Shown: positions 53,229 through 62,954, numbered from the stretch's first letter. The stretch: 64,000 nucleotides of DNA from Halobacillus litoralis (GCF_004101865.1 NZ_CP026118.1:3985001-4049000), one strand, 5' to 3'. Translations and numbers: made by a program. The notes: generated by a model not told the origin, from the sequence alone.

Positions 53229-53341
53229 GCGGAACTTAAGATTAGCCGTATTATCTGAGATGTGGATCATCCAACCGGACATAGTGCGGAAAAAGTTTCA
53301 GTATGGTGGAGGTGCAAACTGGATAATAGGAGGTAGGTATT

Positions 53342-53497
53342 GTGATTGCAGGACAGTTAGCAGCACTGTTTCTCTTTATCGGTATCCCGCTTCTTTTCCT
53401 CGTCCTTATTGCTTTTTTAGTGAGAATAAAAAAACAATTGACTAGGGTAGAAGAAGAATTGAAAGAGATGAAAAGAAAGCAAGACGACCGTCCATAA
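53342..53497 (+). CDS. 51-residue single-helix membrane protein
   Basis: GTG 53342 stands eight bases after AGGAGG. A helix (residues 7-28) is followed by a charged coiled-coil tail (LTRVEEELKEMKRKQ). The pattern resembles small scaffold-like or holin-like membrane proteins, but no family is recognised. Confidence 0.6.
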   Translation: MIAGQLAALFLFIGIPLLFLVLIAFLVRIKKQLTRVEEELKEMKRKQDDRP

Positions 53498-53573
53498 TTC
53501 CTGGAAGTTTTTCCACTGATTATAACTCTTGAACTATGGAAGGGACCTGAAAATATTAGGAGGTTGCTGAATC

Positions 53574-53933
53574 ATGATTGAAAGGTTAGATACAGTCTGT
53601 TTAAAAGTCCGCGATGTCATTGAGTCCAGTAAGTGGTATGAAGAAAAGTTAGGTTTCACTGTTTCTTTTGAGGGTGAAGGTTACAGGGTGCTCAGTATTG
53701 GGGAGAGCAGCGTTCCTTTAACCATAGAGGAAGGAGAAGTAGAAGCAGGCAGAAGCAAAAGCTATCCGATTTTCTATTCAAAAGATATTGAAACTACATA
53801 TAAGAAACTTCAATCAAAAGGTGTGCAGGTGAGCGAAATACAAAATGATGACGTGAACCACTTTTTTGACGTATACGACCAGGATGGCAACCGTATGCAA
53901 ATCTGTTTCTTTTCTCAAAACGGAGAAAAATAA
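53574..53933 (+). CDS. VOC family protein, 119 aa
   Basis: LDTVCLKVRDVIESSKWYEEKLGF and FFDVYDQDGNRMQICFF give the typical first and last elements of a single VOC module. Substrate unknown. Ribosome site AGGAGG. Confidence 0.85.
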   Translation: MIERLDTVCLKVRDVIESSKWYEEKLGFTVSFEGEGYRVLSIGESSVPLTIEEGEVEAGRSKSYPIFYSKDIETTYKKLQSKGVQVSEIQNDDVNHFFDVYDQDGNRMQICFFSQNGEK

Positions 53934-54082
53934 TATGGAACTCTAGTTATTGTTCACTCAATTTATTTATATCCTGCTCTATTAACCCCACTACCATTTT
54001 TTCCAACAATGATATGTTTCTTTATACAATACAATGGTCATCTAGTAAAATTCGATTAAATGGATATAAGGGAGTGGGAAGA

Positions 54083-54592
54083 ATGAATATCAGAGAAATG
54101 AAAACTAATGAAATTGATGACATAAAAACACTTCGGCTGGAAAGTTACAACGAATATGAAGAATTACTTTCCGAAAATCATTGGAGTGTATTGAAAAAAA
54201 CGCTTCTGTCTGATTATGATTTAAAAACAAATGCGAAAACATTTGTGATTGAACTTGATGACAACATTGTTGGGAGTGTTGTTTTATTCCCTCCTTCCAT
54301 TAAAGCTTATGATTGGAATGACAACGTTCAAAACTATCCGGAAATTCGTATGTTGTCCGTTAACCCTTCTTCTCGAGGGAGGGGGATTGCGAAGGCTCTT
54401 ATCAAACATTGCATTCAGGTTTCAAAAGAAGAAAAACATTCCCGCATTGGTCTTCATTCCGCTTCTTTCATGAATGCGCTGCCTCTTTATGAAAAATTGG
54501 GGTTTGAGCACTTTCCAGAACTCGATTTCGAGCCCCTGAATGATGGAATAATAGTCAAAGGATTTATCAAGGATTTGAATGCGGGCTCCTAG
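54083..54592 (+). CDS. GNAT family N-acetyltransferase, 169 aa
   Basis: ATG 54083 follows GGGAGTGGGAAG. IRMLSVNPSSRGRGIAKALIKHC is a textbook acetyl-CoA loop, and LHSASFMNALPLYEKLGF the end motif. Substrate unknown. Confidence 0.88.
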   Translation: MNIREMKTNEIDDIKTLRLESYNEYEELLSENHWSVLKKTLLSDYDLKTNAKTFVIELDDNIVGSVVLFPPSIKAYDWNDNVQNYPEIRMLSVNPSSRGRGIAKALIKHCIQVSKEEKHSRIGLHSASFMNALPLYEKLGFEHFPELDFEPLNDGIIVKGFIKDLNAGS

Positions 54593-54633
54593 AGACTCCT
54601 AACAAAGAAAAACAATTAGAAAGGTTGTTGGAT

Positions 54634-55158
54634 GTGGAAAGAAAGCTCTATTTAATTGCACCAACTGTAGAAATAAAAGAAGAATATTTGGCTTTCTATA
54701 AGGAATGGAAGGAAAGCGGGGAAGTCATGACTCTATGGGTGATCGAGAAAGATCCTTCTGACTTTGAAAATATGGTCCAATATTTTAGCAGCAATGCAAG
54801 AGGAGTGAGTTTGCCTGAAGGCTGAGTACCTGACTCGACTTACTGGTTGACAGACGAAAACAAGAAAGTATTGGGTGCTGTGAATATCAGGCATTCGTTG
54901 ACGGAACTGCTGATGAATGCGGGGGGACACATTGGATATGGAATCAGACCCTCTGAGCGTAAGAAGGGCTATGCCACTCGTTTGTTGGAACTTTCGCTTT
55001 TGAAAGCTAAGGAATTAGGAATCAAGAGAGCCCTGGTCGTATGTGATGAGAGTAATATCGGTTCCTTGAAGACCATCCTGAACAATGGCGGCCATCCAGA
55101 TGAGGATTTTATTGAGGAAGATGGGAATGTAGTGAAAAGATTCTGGATAAATACTTAG
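54634..55158 (+). pseudogene. GNAT acetyltransferase interrupted by an in-frame TGA
   Basis: One frame gives a normal GNAT of about 174 residues except for TGA at 54823-54825, between SLPEG and VPDSTYWLTDENKKVLG. The second half has HIGYGIRPSERKKGYATRLL and the C-terminal SLKTILNNGG. The lost residue is probably Trp, Arg or Gly, one base away. The start is likely GTG 54634, nine bases after AAAGG. Other genes here end in TGA, so the codon is a stop in this organism. Confidence 0.8.
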
Positions 55159-55170
55159 CTTTACCCGGGA

Positions 55171-55195
55171 GGAACTTCTTATTATGGGAAGTTCC
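55171..55195 (+). terminator. terminator after the acetyltransferase pseudogene
   Basis: GGAACTTC (55171-55178) pairs with GAAGTTCC (55188-55195), followed by TTCTTATTTT. Confidence 0.8.
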
Positions 55196-55286
55196 TTCTT
55201 ATTTTGAAGCTTAAGGGTTGCAAATTAAATGAGAATAGTGAAAGATAGATAAGTATTTATTTTTTACATGTGTTACGGAGGATATT

Positions 55287-56723
55287 ATGGAAACTACACT
55301 TAATCGAAAAATTATTCTTATTACCTTTATGATTGGCGCGTTTTTTGCTGTTCTGAATGAGACGCTTCTCAATATCGCTTTGACAGAACTTATGGAAGTT
55401 TTTGGTCTGGACGCACCGACAGTCCAATGGATGGCGACAGGATTCATGCTTGTCATGGGAGTTTTGATGCCGATCTCTGCACTATTGATCCAATGGTTTA
55501 CTACAAGGCAAATGTTCATCGGTGTCATGTCGATCTTTTTGACAGGTACGATCATTGCTGCATCTGCTTTCAATTTTCCGATGTTACTGACAGGTCGGAT
55601 GGTTCAAGCCGTTGGTACGGGATTGTTGATCCCGGTCATCATGAATGCACTGTTGCTGCTCTATCCACCTGAAGTGCGCGGGAAAATCATGGGAACGTTC
55701 GGCCTTGTCATAATGTTCGCACCAGCGATCGGCCCGACACTATCAGGCGTTATCGTAGACTTTCTAGGCTGGCGCTGGCTGTTTATTACAGTGATCCCAT
55801 TCGCCGTCTTCTCGATACTTTTCGCTGTCAAATACTTACAGAATGTTGGAGAAGTGACCCGTCCGAAAGCTGATTACTTCTCCATCCTATTATCATCCAT
55901 CGGTATAGGAGGAATCGTCTACGGGTTCAGCAGCGCTGGTGAGAGCGGAGAGGGCTTTGCGTCCATCCAGATCCTGACGGTCATCGGTGTCAGTCTTGTC
56001 AGTTTGATTCTTTTCGTCCTCCGCCAGTTGAAATTGGAGGAGCCTTTGCTTGATGTCCGTGTGTTTACTTATAAAAGCTATGCCAGGGGCATCACCATTT
56101 TCGTCATTGTCATCATGGCGATGTTCGCTTCTGAAATTGTCATGCCGATGTACTTGCAAGGACCTCTAGGGTTTTCTGCGAAAATGGCCGGGTTATTGCT
56201 GTTACCAGGGGCTTTATTGAATGGTTTGATGTCACCTGTCATGGGGACTCTTTTCGATAAATTCGGGCCGAGGAAGCTGATCATTCCCGGATCTATGGTC
56301 TTAGTGGGTGTGATGATTTTCTTCAGTAATATCAATCCATCGATTCCGGTATGGTCGTTCATCGTCGCGTATATTTTATTGATGCTGGCAGTTTCAGCCA
56401 TTTTGATGCCTGCTCAAACGAATGCATTGAACGAGCTGCCTAAGCACTTGTATCCACATGGTACAGCGATTGCCAATACTTTGCAGCCAATCGGTGGCGC
56501 GCTTGGTGTATCGATTTTCGTAAGTATCATGAGTCAAGGACAAAAAGGTTATTTGGGCGGCCAAACAGGTGCAATTACTGGGGAAGTCAGGAATCAAGCG
56601 ATGACAGCTGGTGTCCACCATGCCTATTGGTTTGCCCTTGCCTTATGTATCGTGATTTTTGTGATTTCTCTTTTTATCAAGAAAGCCATTGCACCAGATT
56701 ACGAACCAGAAGAGAATGTATAA
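55287..56723 (+). CDS. MFS drug:H+ antiporter, DHA2 (EmrB/QacA) family, LmrB-like
   Basis: 478 residues with about 14 helices. The N-terminal ITFMIGAFFAVLNETLLNIAL and FGLDAPTVQWMATGFMLV, motif C GTFGLVIMFAPAIGPTLSGVIV and the end AHYWFAL-like segment match LmrB-type lincomycin/puromycin efflux pumps of Bacillus. Substrate is not known. Ribosome site GGAGG. Confidence 0.93.
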   Translation: METTLNRKIILITFMIGAFFAVLNETLLNIALTELMEVFGLDAPTVQWMATGFMLVMGVLMPISALLIQWFTTRQMFIGVMSIFLTGTIIAASAFNFPMLLTGRMVQAVGTGLLIPVIMNALLLLYPPEVRGKIMGTFGLVIMFAPAIGPTLSGVIVDFLGWRWLFITVIPFAVFSILFAVKYLQNVGEVTRPKADYFSILLSSIGIGGIVYGFSSAGESGEGFASIQILTVIGVSLVSLILFVLRQLKLEEPLLDVRVFTYKSYARGITIFVIVIMAMFASEIVMPMYLQGPLGFSAKMAGLLLLPGALLNGLMSPVMGTLFDKFGPRKLIIPGSMVLVGVMIFFSNINPSIPVWSFIVAYILLMLAVSAILMPAQTNALNELPKHLYPHGTAIANTLQPIGGALGVSIFVSIMSQGQKGYLGGQTGAITGEVRNQAMTAGVHHAYWFALALCIVIFVISLFIKKAIAPDYEPEENV

Positions 56724-56726
56724 TAG

Positions 56727-56759
56727 AAAACCACTTCCCGTGAAGGAAGTGGTTTTTTT
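56727..56759. terminator. bidirectional terminator
   Basis: AAAACCACTTCC pairs with GGAAGTGGTTTT, followed by TTTT, between the MFS gene and the convergent potassium channel gene. Confidence 0.85.
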
Positions 56760-56791
56760 CATGTTCCGATACATTGTTTGTAGCAGAGTCA

Positions 56792-58159
56792 TCAACCGAT
56801 GATCATCGGTTCTTTTGGATAATGATAACGATCTTTGGACACTTTTCCTCTGATGATAAATAGGAAAGAGAAAATTCCGATTCGACCGATGAACATCAAG
56901 GCAATGATGATTATTTTTCCTGCCCAATGTAAATCCGCTGTGATGCCCATGGATAAGCCAGTGGTCCCGAACGCAGAACATGTTTCAAATATTATTTGCA
57001 TGAGAGTGAATTGCGGTTCGAAAAAATTTAATAATATGACTGCGAGTCCGGTAATGGCAATGGCCGTATTGATGACAATGAACGAACGGAAAATATCCTG
57101 AGGGTCAATTTCACGCCTGAATACCCGCACACTGCTTTTTCCACGTGCGTATGAAATCACACTGAGGAGTGTAATGGCAAACGTGGTTGTTCGAATTCCT
57201 CCTCCTACACTACTGGGAGATGCACCAATGAACATAAGGATACAAATGACCAGCAATGTTGGAGTACTAAAGTCACTAACATCCATCGTTGCGAGTCCGC
57301 CGTTACGGGTGGTTACAGATTGGAACAGGGAGAAGAATAATGCTTCATGCCATGATTTCCCTTCAAAAAAATAATTGCGATCAAGCAAATAGATGAGCAC
57401 CGTACCAACAAACACAAGGGCCCCGAAGGTGATGGACGTTAATTTAGCAAATAAGGAAAAGTTAATGAAGTTTTTTTGCTTATGTGTTAGGTAATCTTTT
57501 ATTTCGATCAGGACTGGAAAGCCGATCGCCCCAAGGGTAAGTAAAAGCATATTGATGAACTGCACAAAGTAATCATCCTCAAACATCACCAGAGATGTAC
57601 CGGTAATATCAAACCCGGCATTTGTTGTCGCACTTACAGAGGCGAACATCCCCTGGACCACGGATTCTCCGACAGTCGGGAAATATTGTGTGAAATAGAC
57701 GCTTAATATTAAAGCACCGACTGCTTCAATAAAGATGATAATCAAAAGAATTTGTTTGATGAGTTTGACCATCCCGGCAAACGTAGAGCGGTTTTGGTCT
57801 GTTTTGATCAGCTCCCGGCTTTTCAAACCGATTTTTTTACCAAGCATCAACCATATGAACGTCCCTAATGTCATGACACCGATCCCGCCGAATTGAAGGA
57901 TGAACATAAGGACAAAATAGCCGGGTGTATTGAAAGTATCTGCTGTTGAGATAACGGTTAGACCAGTTACGCTGACTGCACTGACAGCAGTAAAAAGAGA
58001 GTCAATGAAGCTGATATGCATGCCTTCTTTATGTAAAAAAGGTAAACTGATCAAGATCGTTGAAATAACTACAGCGGAAAGATAGAACAATACGATCACT
58101 TGAAAGGGAGTAAGCTTATCAAAAAATTTATAGAATTTCTTTTTATACGCATAGGACAT
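56792..58159 (-). CDS. TrkH/KtrB family potassium uptake channel subunit
   Basis: 455 residues with four M1-P-M2 repeats; the selectivity-filter turns are seen as AVSVTGLT, ATTNAGFD, SVTTRNGGL and AFGTTGLS, each with its filter glycine. Residues around MFIGASPSSVGGGIRTTTFA belong to the gate loop region. It resembles KtrB/KtrD; the cytoplasmic KtrA/C partner is not in the window. No c-di-AMP riboswitch is visible upstream. Confidence 0.94.
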   Translation of the reverse strand: MSYAYKKKFYKFFDKLTPFQVIVLFYLSAVVISTILISLPFLHKEGMHISFIDSLFTAVSAVSVTGLTVISTADTFNTPGYFVLMFILQFGGIGVMTLGTFIWLMLGKKIGLKSRELIKTDQNRSTFAGMVKLIKQILLIIIFIEAVGALILSVYFTQYFPTVGESVVQGMFASVSATTNAGFDITGTSLVMFEDDYFVQFINMLLLTLGAIGFPVLIEIKDYLTHKQKNFINFSLFAKLTSITFGALVFVGTVLIYLLDRNYFFEGKSWHEALFFSLFQSVTTRNGGLATMDVSDFSTPTLLVICILMFIGASPSSVGGGIRTTTFAITLLSVISYARGKSSVRVFRREIDPQDIFRSFIVINTAIAITGLAVILLNFFEPQFTLMQIIFETCSAFGTTGLSMGITADLHWAGKIIIIALMFIGRIGIFSFLFIIRGKVSKDRYHYPKEPMIIG

Positions 58160-58463
58160 GGCTGGAGCTCCTTATTTTGACACATCGACTGAGTAACAAA
58201 CCCTATATGGAGTTTATATTTTTATCATGGATTTGACAACAACATTTTACTTATTTAGTAATACTTCAGATGAATGGCTTAGGATACATTCAAGCTATTC
58301 GAACACACACTGCTTTAAATATATCATCTGATTTCGCAATAGTACCATATACCCTTGAATGAAAAGTGAAATTTGAGATGTAGGATATACGGAAAATCCG
58401 TAAACCTGTTTACAACATACCATAGGTGGAAAGTGAAGAATATGGTAACTGAAAGGAGGAGCT
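58160..58463. other. intergenic region between divergent genes
   Basis: This 304-bp AT-rich stretch lies between the Ktr-like gene (minus) and a hypothetical secreted protein gene (plus). I see only ribosome sites at both ends and a weak self-complementary stretch around 58,374-58,405 with TACGGAAAATCCGTA; no promoter or riboswitch I would defend. Confidence 0.6.
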
Positions 58464-59102
58464 ATGCATAAAGTATATCTTTCCATTATCGCGCTGATGT
58501 TAGTTGCTTTTTTCATGATGTTTTCATTCACTGAAGAAAAGAACCAAGAACAAAAGTTACCAAAGGAAGTAGAACAGGAGTCTTCAGAAACTGCTTCAAA
58601 TAAAAATCCAGATAAACTTGTCATTGATGCAAGCGTCTTTAAAGAATATTTTTCCGATGTGAAAGCGGAAGACCCTAATTTAGAAGGTTCTGAAAGTGTA
58701 AGTATTAAAACAGACGAAATTCCTGAAGACAGACATAGGCAAGTGGCTGCTGGTTTACTTATAAAAGCGAAAAAATACATTGATGCTAATGGGGAATGGG
58801 TACGAACTCCCGGCAATAAAGAGCCTGACTTGAATTCTCCCACGAATGCTCAATTAAAGGAACTTATGCAATTGAAGGACACGGAACTGGCAACGAGCAT
58901 CATCCAGAAATCTGTGCTTTTAAACGATGCCGAAGACCTGATTGAGGATGAAGAAATAAGTAAACAGCTTAAAGATGTTTCTGAAAAACTGATAGAAATT
59001 GAAATATATGAAAAAGAAACCTTCTATGACTTCAGCCTGGCATATAAAGAATACCAAGAGTGCGTCAAGCTCATTCTTGAGATGACTGCGGATATAGAAT
59101 AA
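58464..59102 (+). CDS. hypothetical secreted or membrane-anchored protein, 212 aa
   Basis: The first 22 residues form a signal/anchor (VYLSIIALMLVAFFMMF) without a lipobox, followed by an acidic linker rich in Glu and Ser, and a helical C-terminal half (TSIIQKSVLLNDAEDLIEDEE). No family is recognised. Ribosome site AAAGGAGGAG. The next gene is 81 bases on. Confidence 0.65.
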   Translation: MHKVYLSIIALMLVAFFMMFSFTEEKNQEQKLPKEVEQESSETASNKNPDKLVIDASVFKEYFSDVKAEDPNLEGSESVSIKTDEIPEDRHRQVAAGLLIKAKKYIDANGEWVRTPGNKEPDLNSPTNAQLKELMQLKDTELATSIIQKSVLLNDAEDLIEDEEISKQLKDVSEKLIEIEIYEKETFYDFSLAYKEYQECVKLILEMTADIE

Positions 59103-59183
59103 GATGGATGTAATAACGGACACTTTAAACGGGAGGAAATCCATCAGCCCTTCTGGAAAGTAAAACAAAGGAGCGAAGCATTT

Positions 59184-59480
59184 ATGACTACATCAAACAA
59201 AGAATCCAGGACTTGCAGCCAGGGTCATACGTATTATAAAAGCAGTGCCTGTCCAGTTTGCCCCATTTGTGAGGATGAACAAAAGCCCGACCAAGGATTC
59301 CTTTCAAAACTTTCAGCCCCGGCAAGACGTGCTCTTGAGAATCATGATATACATTCTTTGCAGGATCTATCCACATTAAGTGAGAAAGAAGTGCTGAAGT
59401 TTCATGGGATGGGTCCAGCATCTCTTCCCATTTTAAAAAAAGCCTTGGATTCAGAAGGCCTGACGTTCCGGTTACCATAA
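59184..59480 (+). CDS. RNA polymerase alpha C-terminal-domain-like small protein, 98 aa
   Basis: The N-terminal part has a Cys-rich cluster CSQGHTYYKSSACPVCPIC suited to one zinc; the rest (LSAPARRALENHDIHSLQDLSTLSEKEVLKFHGMGPASLPILKKAL) is an alpha-CTD/helix-hairpin-helix fold. Related small proteins in Bacilli are annotated as RNA polymerase alpha CTD-containing. It probably binds DNA; its target is unknown. Ends in a strong terminator. Confidence 0.8.
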   Translation: MTTSNKESRTCSQGHTYYKSSACPVCPICEDEQKPDQGFLSKLSAPARRALENHDIHSLQDLSTLSEKEVLKFHGMGPASLPILKKALDSEGLTFRLP

Positions 59481-59515
59481 AAGAAGCGATTCCCTATTAT
59501 GGAATCGCTTCTTTT
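59479..59515 (+). terminator. terminator after the alpha-CTD-like gene
   Basis: AAAAGAAGCGATTCC (59479-59493) pairs with GGAATCGCTTCTTTT (59501-59515), overlapping the stop codon. Confidence 0.85.
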
Positions 59516-59576
59516 ACTTTATAGAAAAAATATACTTTGGATTCATTGTCCAGCAATACGATGCCCTGAGGCAGTA

Positions 59577-61304
59577 CTATTTGGAAATCCACATCTTCGA
59601 AAAGTCAAAATGGCCGAACGACTGAAATCGGACGCCTTGCAACAAAGGATGAAAGGTTCGCACTTTGATCGGATGGTGTTGGAAAATAAGCAAATGGTTG
59701 TCCTTTATGTAGCTCTCGATCTTATTCATCAGTTTTTCTCTTTCTTCAGCTGTGTGACATCTTTTTATTTTCTCCAAATGTTGATCGATCCACTCTAAAC
59801 CTTGCTTTGGAAAAAGCCTTCTGAACAAGAGTGCATCATTATAAAAAGCACCAAGAAAAGATAAGTGATAATCGAGTGAGGAAACTTCCCCCATGAAAAT
59901 TAAATCTATTTGACTGTCAATCGTACGGTTATACATATCACTGAAATTGAACGAGTGACTTTCAAAATGAATCCCATATTTTCGACCTTCCTTTACGAGC
60001 CAGTCTGCTTCCTTTACCGCATTCGGAAAGTCTAAATGATAGACACGTAACTTTTCCCCACGATAACCGGATTCATCGAGTAAAGCCGTAATCTTGCTCT
60101 CATCTTTTTGTAAATGCTTGGACCGCCATGGCACAAAACTGCTCGCTTCAACGTATTGATCGACTTCTAAATCCATCGCCATTTTCTTTATATTCAATAA
60201 GTGAAAAACAGCTTCACGAAAGGCGGGGCTTTGGACGACATTCCGTTTATGGAAATTGAAGGTGAGAAAGCGGAAGCCAGTTTCAATTTCGTCTTTGCTG
60301 GCTGGAATTTCAGAAGTGGCTTCATCAACAGTCAAATTGATTGCACTGGCTGCTTCGCGGGAGACTTTGAAGAAGCTTACTTCATCCAATAAGGGACGCT
60401 CTTTGAAATAACTGTCAAAAGCACCTAATACGATTTTATTTTCTGTGCGTTGCTTTAAAAAGAATGGCCCGGTACCAATCCATTCCCATTCATCGAAAGG
60501 TACGTCTTCAGGTAGAATACAGAAATTTGATGAAGCCATATATCTTGGGAAAAAGGGGTTCGGCTTTTTCAAATGAACAATAATCTTGTAGGGATGAGGG
60601 CAATCCACTCTTTCAATGTCTGCTGCCATCCAGGCAGAGGACGCCGGCCCGTTTTGTACGCGTCTGATGGTTGCCGCTACATCACGACTCGTCAGTTCCT
60701 CCCGGTGGTGGAACTGAACCCCTTTTCTCAAATGAAAGGTCCACTGTTCACCATCGTTGTTCTCCTCATAATGATGGGCAATATGAGGGATGATCGCATC
60801 CTTCTCTGCATCATAATTCAACAAGGAATCTCCTAACTGTTCTATGAGGTGGGCTTCAAAGGTAACAGCTACTTCCAAAGGATCCAAGGTAGTGAAATCC
60901 CTTGTAATGAATGCATGTAAGACATCTTTCGCTTGATGATGATCATCATAACTGAACAAACGTCGGATATCAGAAGAGGATTTGGCGATCCATGCTTTAG
61001 GTATAGGCAGACGTAACAACTGGGCTACTTGATCAAGCTTTTCACTTTCCACACAGGTTTTAACATAGTCTTCTACTTCTTTTTGGAATGGCTGATAGAA
61101 GGTAAGGGTGGAGTGATGGCCTCTGCCTTTTCCTGGTTTGTAGTTCAGCCATTTACGGTCTGTCATCTCCTTGAGTATGCGCTTGCTGTTTTTGTTTGTG
61201 CAAAACCAAATCGATTCAAGCTCTTGTAACTTGAAAGAACAGGATAAATCCGTTTCACGATCATGGAAATGGGCACGCAAAGAGAAATAACGCATAGTAA
61301 ACAT
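59577..61304 (-). CDS. SgrR-like regulator fused to a solute-binding (SBP_bac_5) domain
   Basis: 575 residues: an N-terminal winged helix of the SgrR type (ESIWFCTNKNSKRILKEMTDRKWLNYKPGKGRGHHS) joined to an oligopeptide-binding-protein-like domain (LIEQLGDSLLNYD, WTFHLRKGVQFHH, IGTGPFFLKQ). There is no signal peptide, so the binding domain acts as a cytoplasmic sensor. It is divergent from an MFS gene, which it probably regulates. AGGAGG precedes ATG 61304. Confidence 0.88.
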   Translation of the reverse strand: MFTMRYFSLRAHFHDRETDLSCSFKLQELESIWFCTNKNSKRILKEMTDRKWLNYKPGKGRGHHSTLTFYQPFQKEVEDYVKTCVESEKLDQVAQLLRLPIPKAWIAKSSSDIRRLFSYDDHHQAKDVLHAFITRDFTTLDPLEVAVTFEAHLIEQLGDSLLNYDAEKDAIIPHIAHHYEENNDGEQWTFHLRKGVQFHHREELTSRDVAATIRRVQNGPASSAWMAADIERVDCPHPYKIIVHLKKPNPFFPRYMASSNFCILPEDVPFDEWEWIGTGPFFLKQRTENKIVLGAFDSYFKERPLLDEVSFFKVSREAASAINLTVDEATSEIPASKDEIETGFRFLTFNFHKRNVVQSPAFREAVFHLLNIKKMAMDLEVDQYVEASSFVPWRSKHLQKDESKITALLDESGYRGEKLRVYHLDFPNAVKEADWLVKEGRKYGIHFESHSFNFSDMYNRTIDSQIDLIFMGEVSSLDYHLSFLGAFYNDALLFRRLFPKQGLEWIDQHLEKIKRCHTAEEREKLMNKIESYIKDNHLLIFQHHPIKVRTFHPLLQGVRFQSFGHFDFSKMWISK

Positions 61305-61399
61305 TCATTCACCTCCTAAAAGGGGACATAATTTTCTTGATTGTACCCTTTTTACCCTTTTTTGGAAACCCCATAATAAATGGAGAAGGAGGGGGAGAC

Positions 61400-62659
61400 A
61401 TGTTCAAAGAACTGCATCAGAATATTAGAATCCGGATTTATACTTCATTCCTGAGCCGGGTGGTCGGAGCGGCCGTTTTCCCATTCATGGCGATATACTT
61501 CACAAGTAAAATGAATGCAACTGTTGCCGGTATCTTGATTCTCATTCAAGTAGGCGTGCAATTCTTCACAGGATTATATGGGGGTTACCTGGCAGATATA
61601 ATCGGGAGGAAGCGGTTGATGGTGACAGGAGAATATTTGAAGCTATTTGCTTTTGCTGGCATGCTGGCAGCCAATTCACCATGGCTTGAATCGGCCTGGA
61701 TCACATTCATTATGATGCTGCTCGTCGGTGTTTCAGGAGGACTTGTCAATCCAGCTGCCGAAGCCATGCTGATCGATGTAAGTACAAAGGAAACAAGGTC
61801 ATTCATGTACGCCATCAATTACTGGGCGATCAATATGTCGATGATGATCGGTTTAGTGATCGGAGGGTGGTTCTTTGAGAGGCACCTTTTCGAATTGATC
61901 GGTGTCCTGATAGGTATCAGCCTATTGACATTGTGGATGACCAGCACAAAAATTATCGATACATACAAAGTGTGTGACGAGAAAACGGGTGAAGGTTACG
62001 GGTGGAAACCTTTGTTGAAAAACTACCAGCTTGTGGTCAAAGATTTTTCCTTTCTAGCCTTTACTCTCGGAGGTGTAGCCATCTTAGGAATCGAATTTCA
62101 GCGCAATAATTTCATTTCCATACGGCTTGAGGAGGCAATCATTCCCCATATGGTTGATGTGTTTCACTTATTCTCTTTTCAACTGGATGGAATTCGCTTA
62201 TTGAGTTTATTAACGGTTGCTAACACCCTGGCCATCGTCTTCTTTACAGGAATTGTTTCGAAATGGATCAAAGGACGGAAAGAAGAACCGATCATGTACA
62301 CCGGATTCATATTGTTCGGACTAGGGTATGCATACATGGCCTTCAGTACGAATATCACGGGTTTATTCATAGCCGTAGCGGTCTTGTCGATTGGCGAATT
62401 ATTGTATGTGCCGACAAGACAATCAATATTAGCAGATATTGTAGATGATTCAAGGCGAGGGGCTTATATGGCTTTCAATGGATTGGTTTTTCAACTCGGA
62501 AAAATGCTGGGAGCTTTGGGTCTCATTCTTGGAAATATTCTCGGTGGGTATGGCATGGGGATGTTTTATCTTGTCCTTGTGGTTGCCGGGATCTTTTTCT
62601 CAAGTGTTGCAATCAGGGGACGAAAAGCGCCGATCACCGAATTCCGTGCAAGTAGTTGA
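61400..62659 (+). CDS. MFS transporter, 419 aa
   Basis: Twelve helices, with GGYLADIIGRKRLMVTGEY as the loop 2-3 motif A and SIGELLYVPTRQSILADIVDDSRRGAYMAFNGL in the second half. ATG 61400 follows GGAGGGGG; 21 upstream in-frame codons lack a site. Probably controlled by the divergent SgrR-like protein and thus exporting or importing a small sugar- or peptide-like compound; substrate unknown. Confidence 0.9.
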   Translation: MFKELHQNIRIRIYTSFLSRVVGAAVFPFMAIYFTSKMNATVAGILILIQVGVQFFTGLYGGYLADIIGRKRLMVTGEYLKLFAFAGMLAANSPWLESAWITFIMMLLVGVSGGLVNPAAEAMLIDVSTKETRSFMYAINYWAINMSMMIGLVIGGWFFERHLFELIGVLIGISLLTLWMTSTKIIDTYKVCDEKTGEGYGWKPLLKNYQLVVKDFSFLAFTLGGVAILGIEFQRNNFISIRLEEAIIPHMVDVFHLFSFQLDGIRLLSLLTVANTLAIVFFTGIVSKWIKGRKEEPIMYTGFILFGLGYAYMAFSTNITGLFIAVAVLSIGELLYVPTRQSILADIVDDSRRGAYMAFNGLVFQLGKMLGALGLILGNILGGYGMGMFYLVLVVAGIFFSSVAIRGRKAPITEFRASS

Positions 62660-62685
62660 ATATGGCATCATCTCATAGCAAAAAG

Positions 62686-62719
62686 AAAACCAGATCACAG
62701 AAAAGCGTGATCTGGTTTT
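62686..62719. terminator. bidirectional terminator
   Basis: AAAACCAGATCAC (62686-62698) pairs with GTGATCTGGTTTT (62707-62719), between the convergent MFS and hypothetical genes. Confidence 0.85.
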
Positions 62720-62723
62720 CCAT

Positions 62724-62954
62724 TTATTTTTTAATCAATTTCACATTGTAACTTGTTCCCGCTTCTGTACAAGTCATATAGGGCAAGCGTTCATACGGGA
62801 AATACTGGACGGATGTCGGATTCAGAGTCATGAACTCGAACAAATCCTCTGATGAATACAAATCATTCAACGGTAAATGAATTTCTCCACCATCCGTGGA
62901 AGGGATACGCGCTGCAATGTAGCCTTCATCTTTGATGAAATGTAAAAGATCCAT
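62724..62954 (-). CDS. hypothetical protein, 76 aa
   Basis: A hydrophilic cytoplasmic protein (MDLLHFIKDEGYIAARIPS start; strands around residues 15-30 and 60-76). AAGGAG precedes the start on the minus strand. Not recognised. Confidence 0.6.
   Translation of the reverse strand: MDLLHFIKDEGYIAARIPSTDGGEIHLPLNDLYSSEDLFEFMTLNPTSVQYFPYERLPYMTCTEAGTSYNVKLIKK

Noticed and set aside
58160-58330. c-di-AMP (ydaO) riboswitch upstream of the Ktr-like gene
   Set aside because: The region is AT-rich and lacks the long conserved ydaO core.
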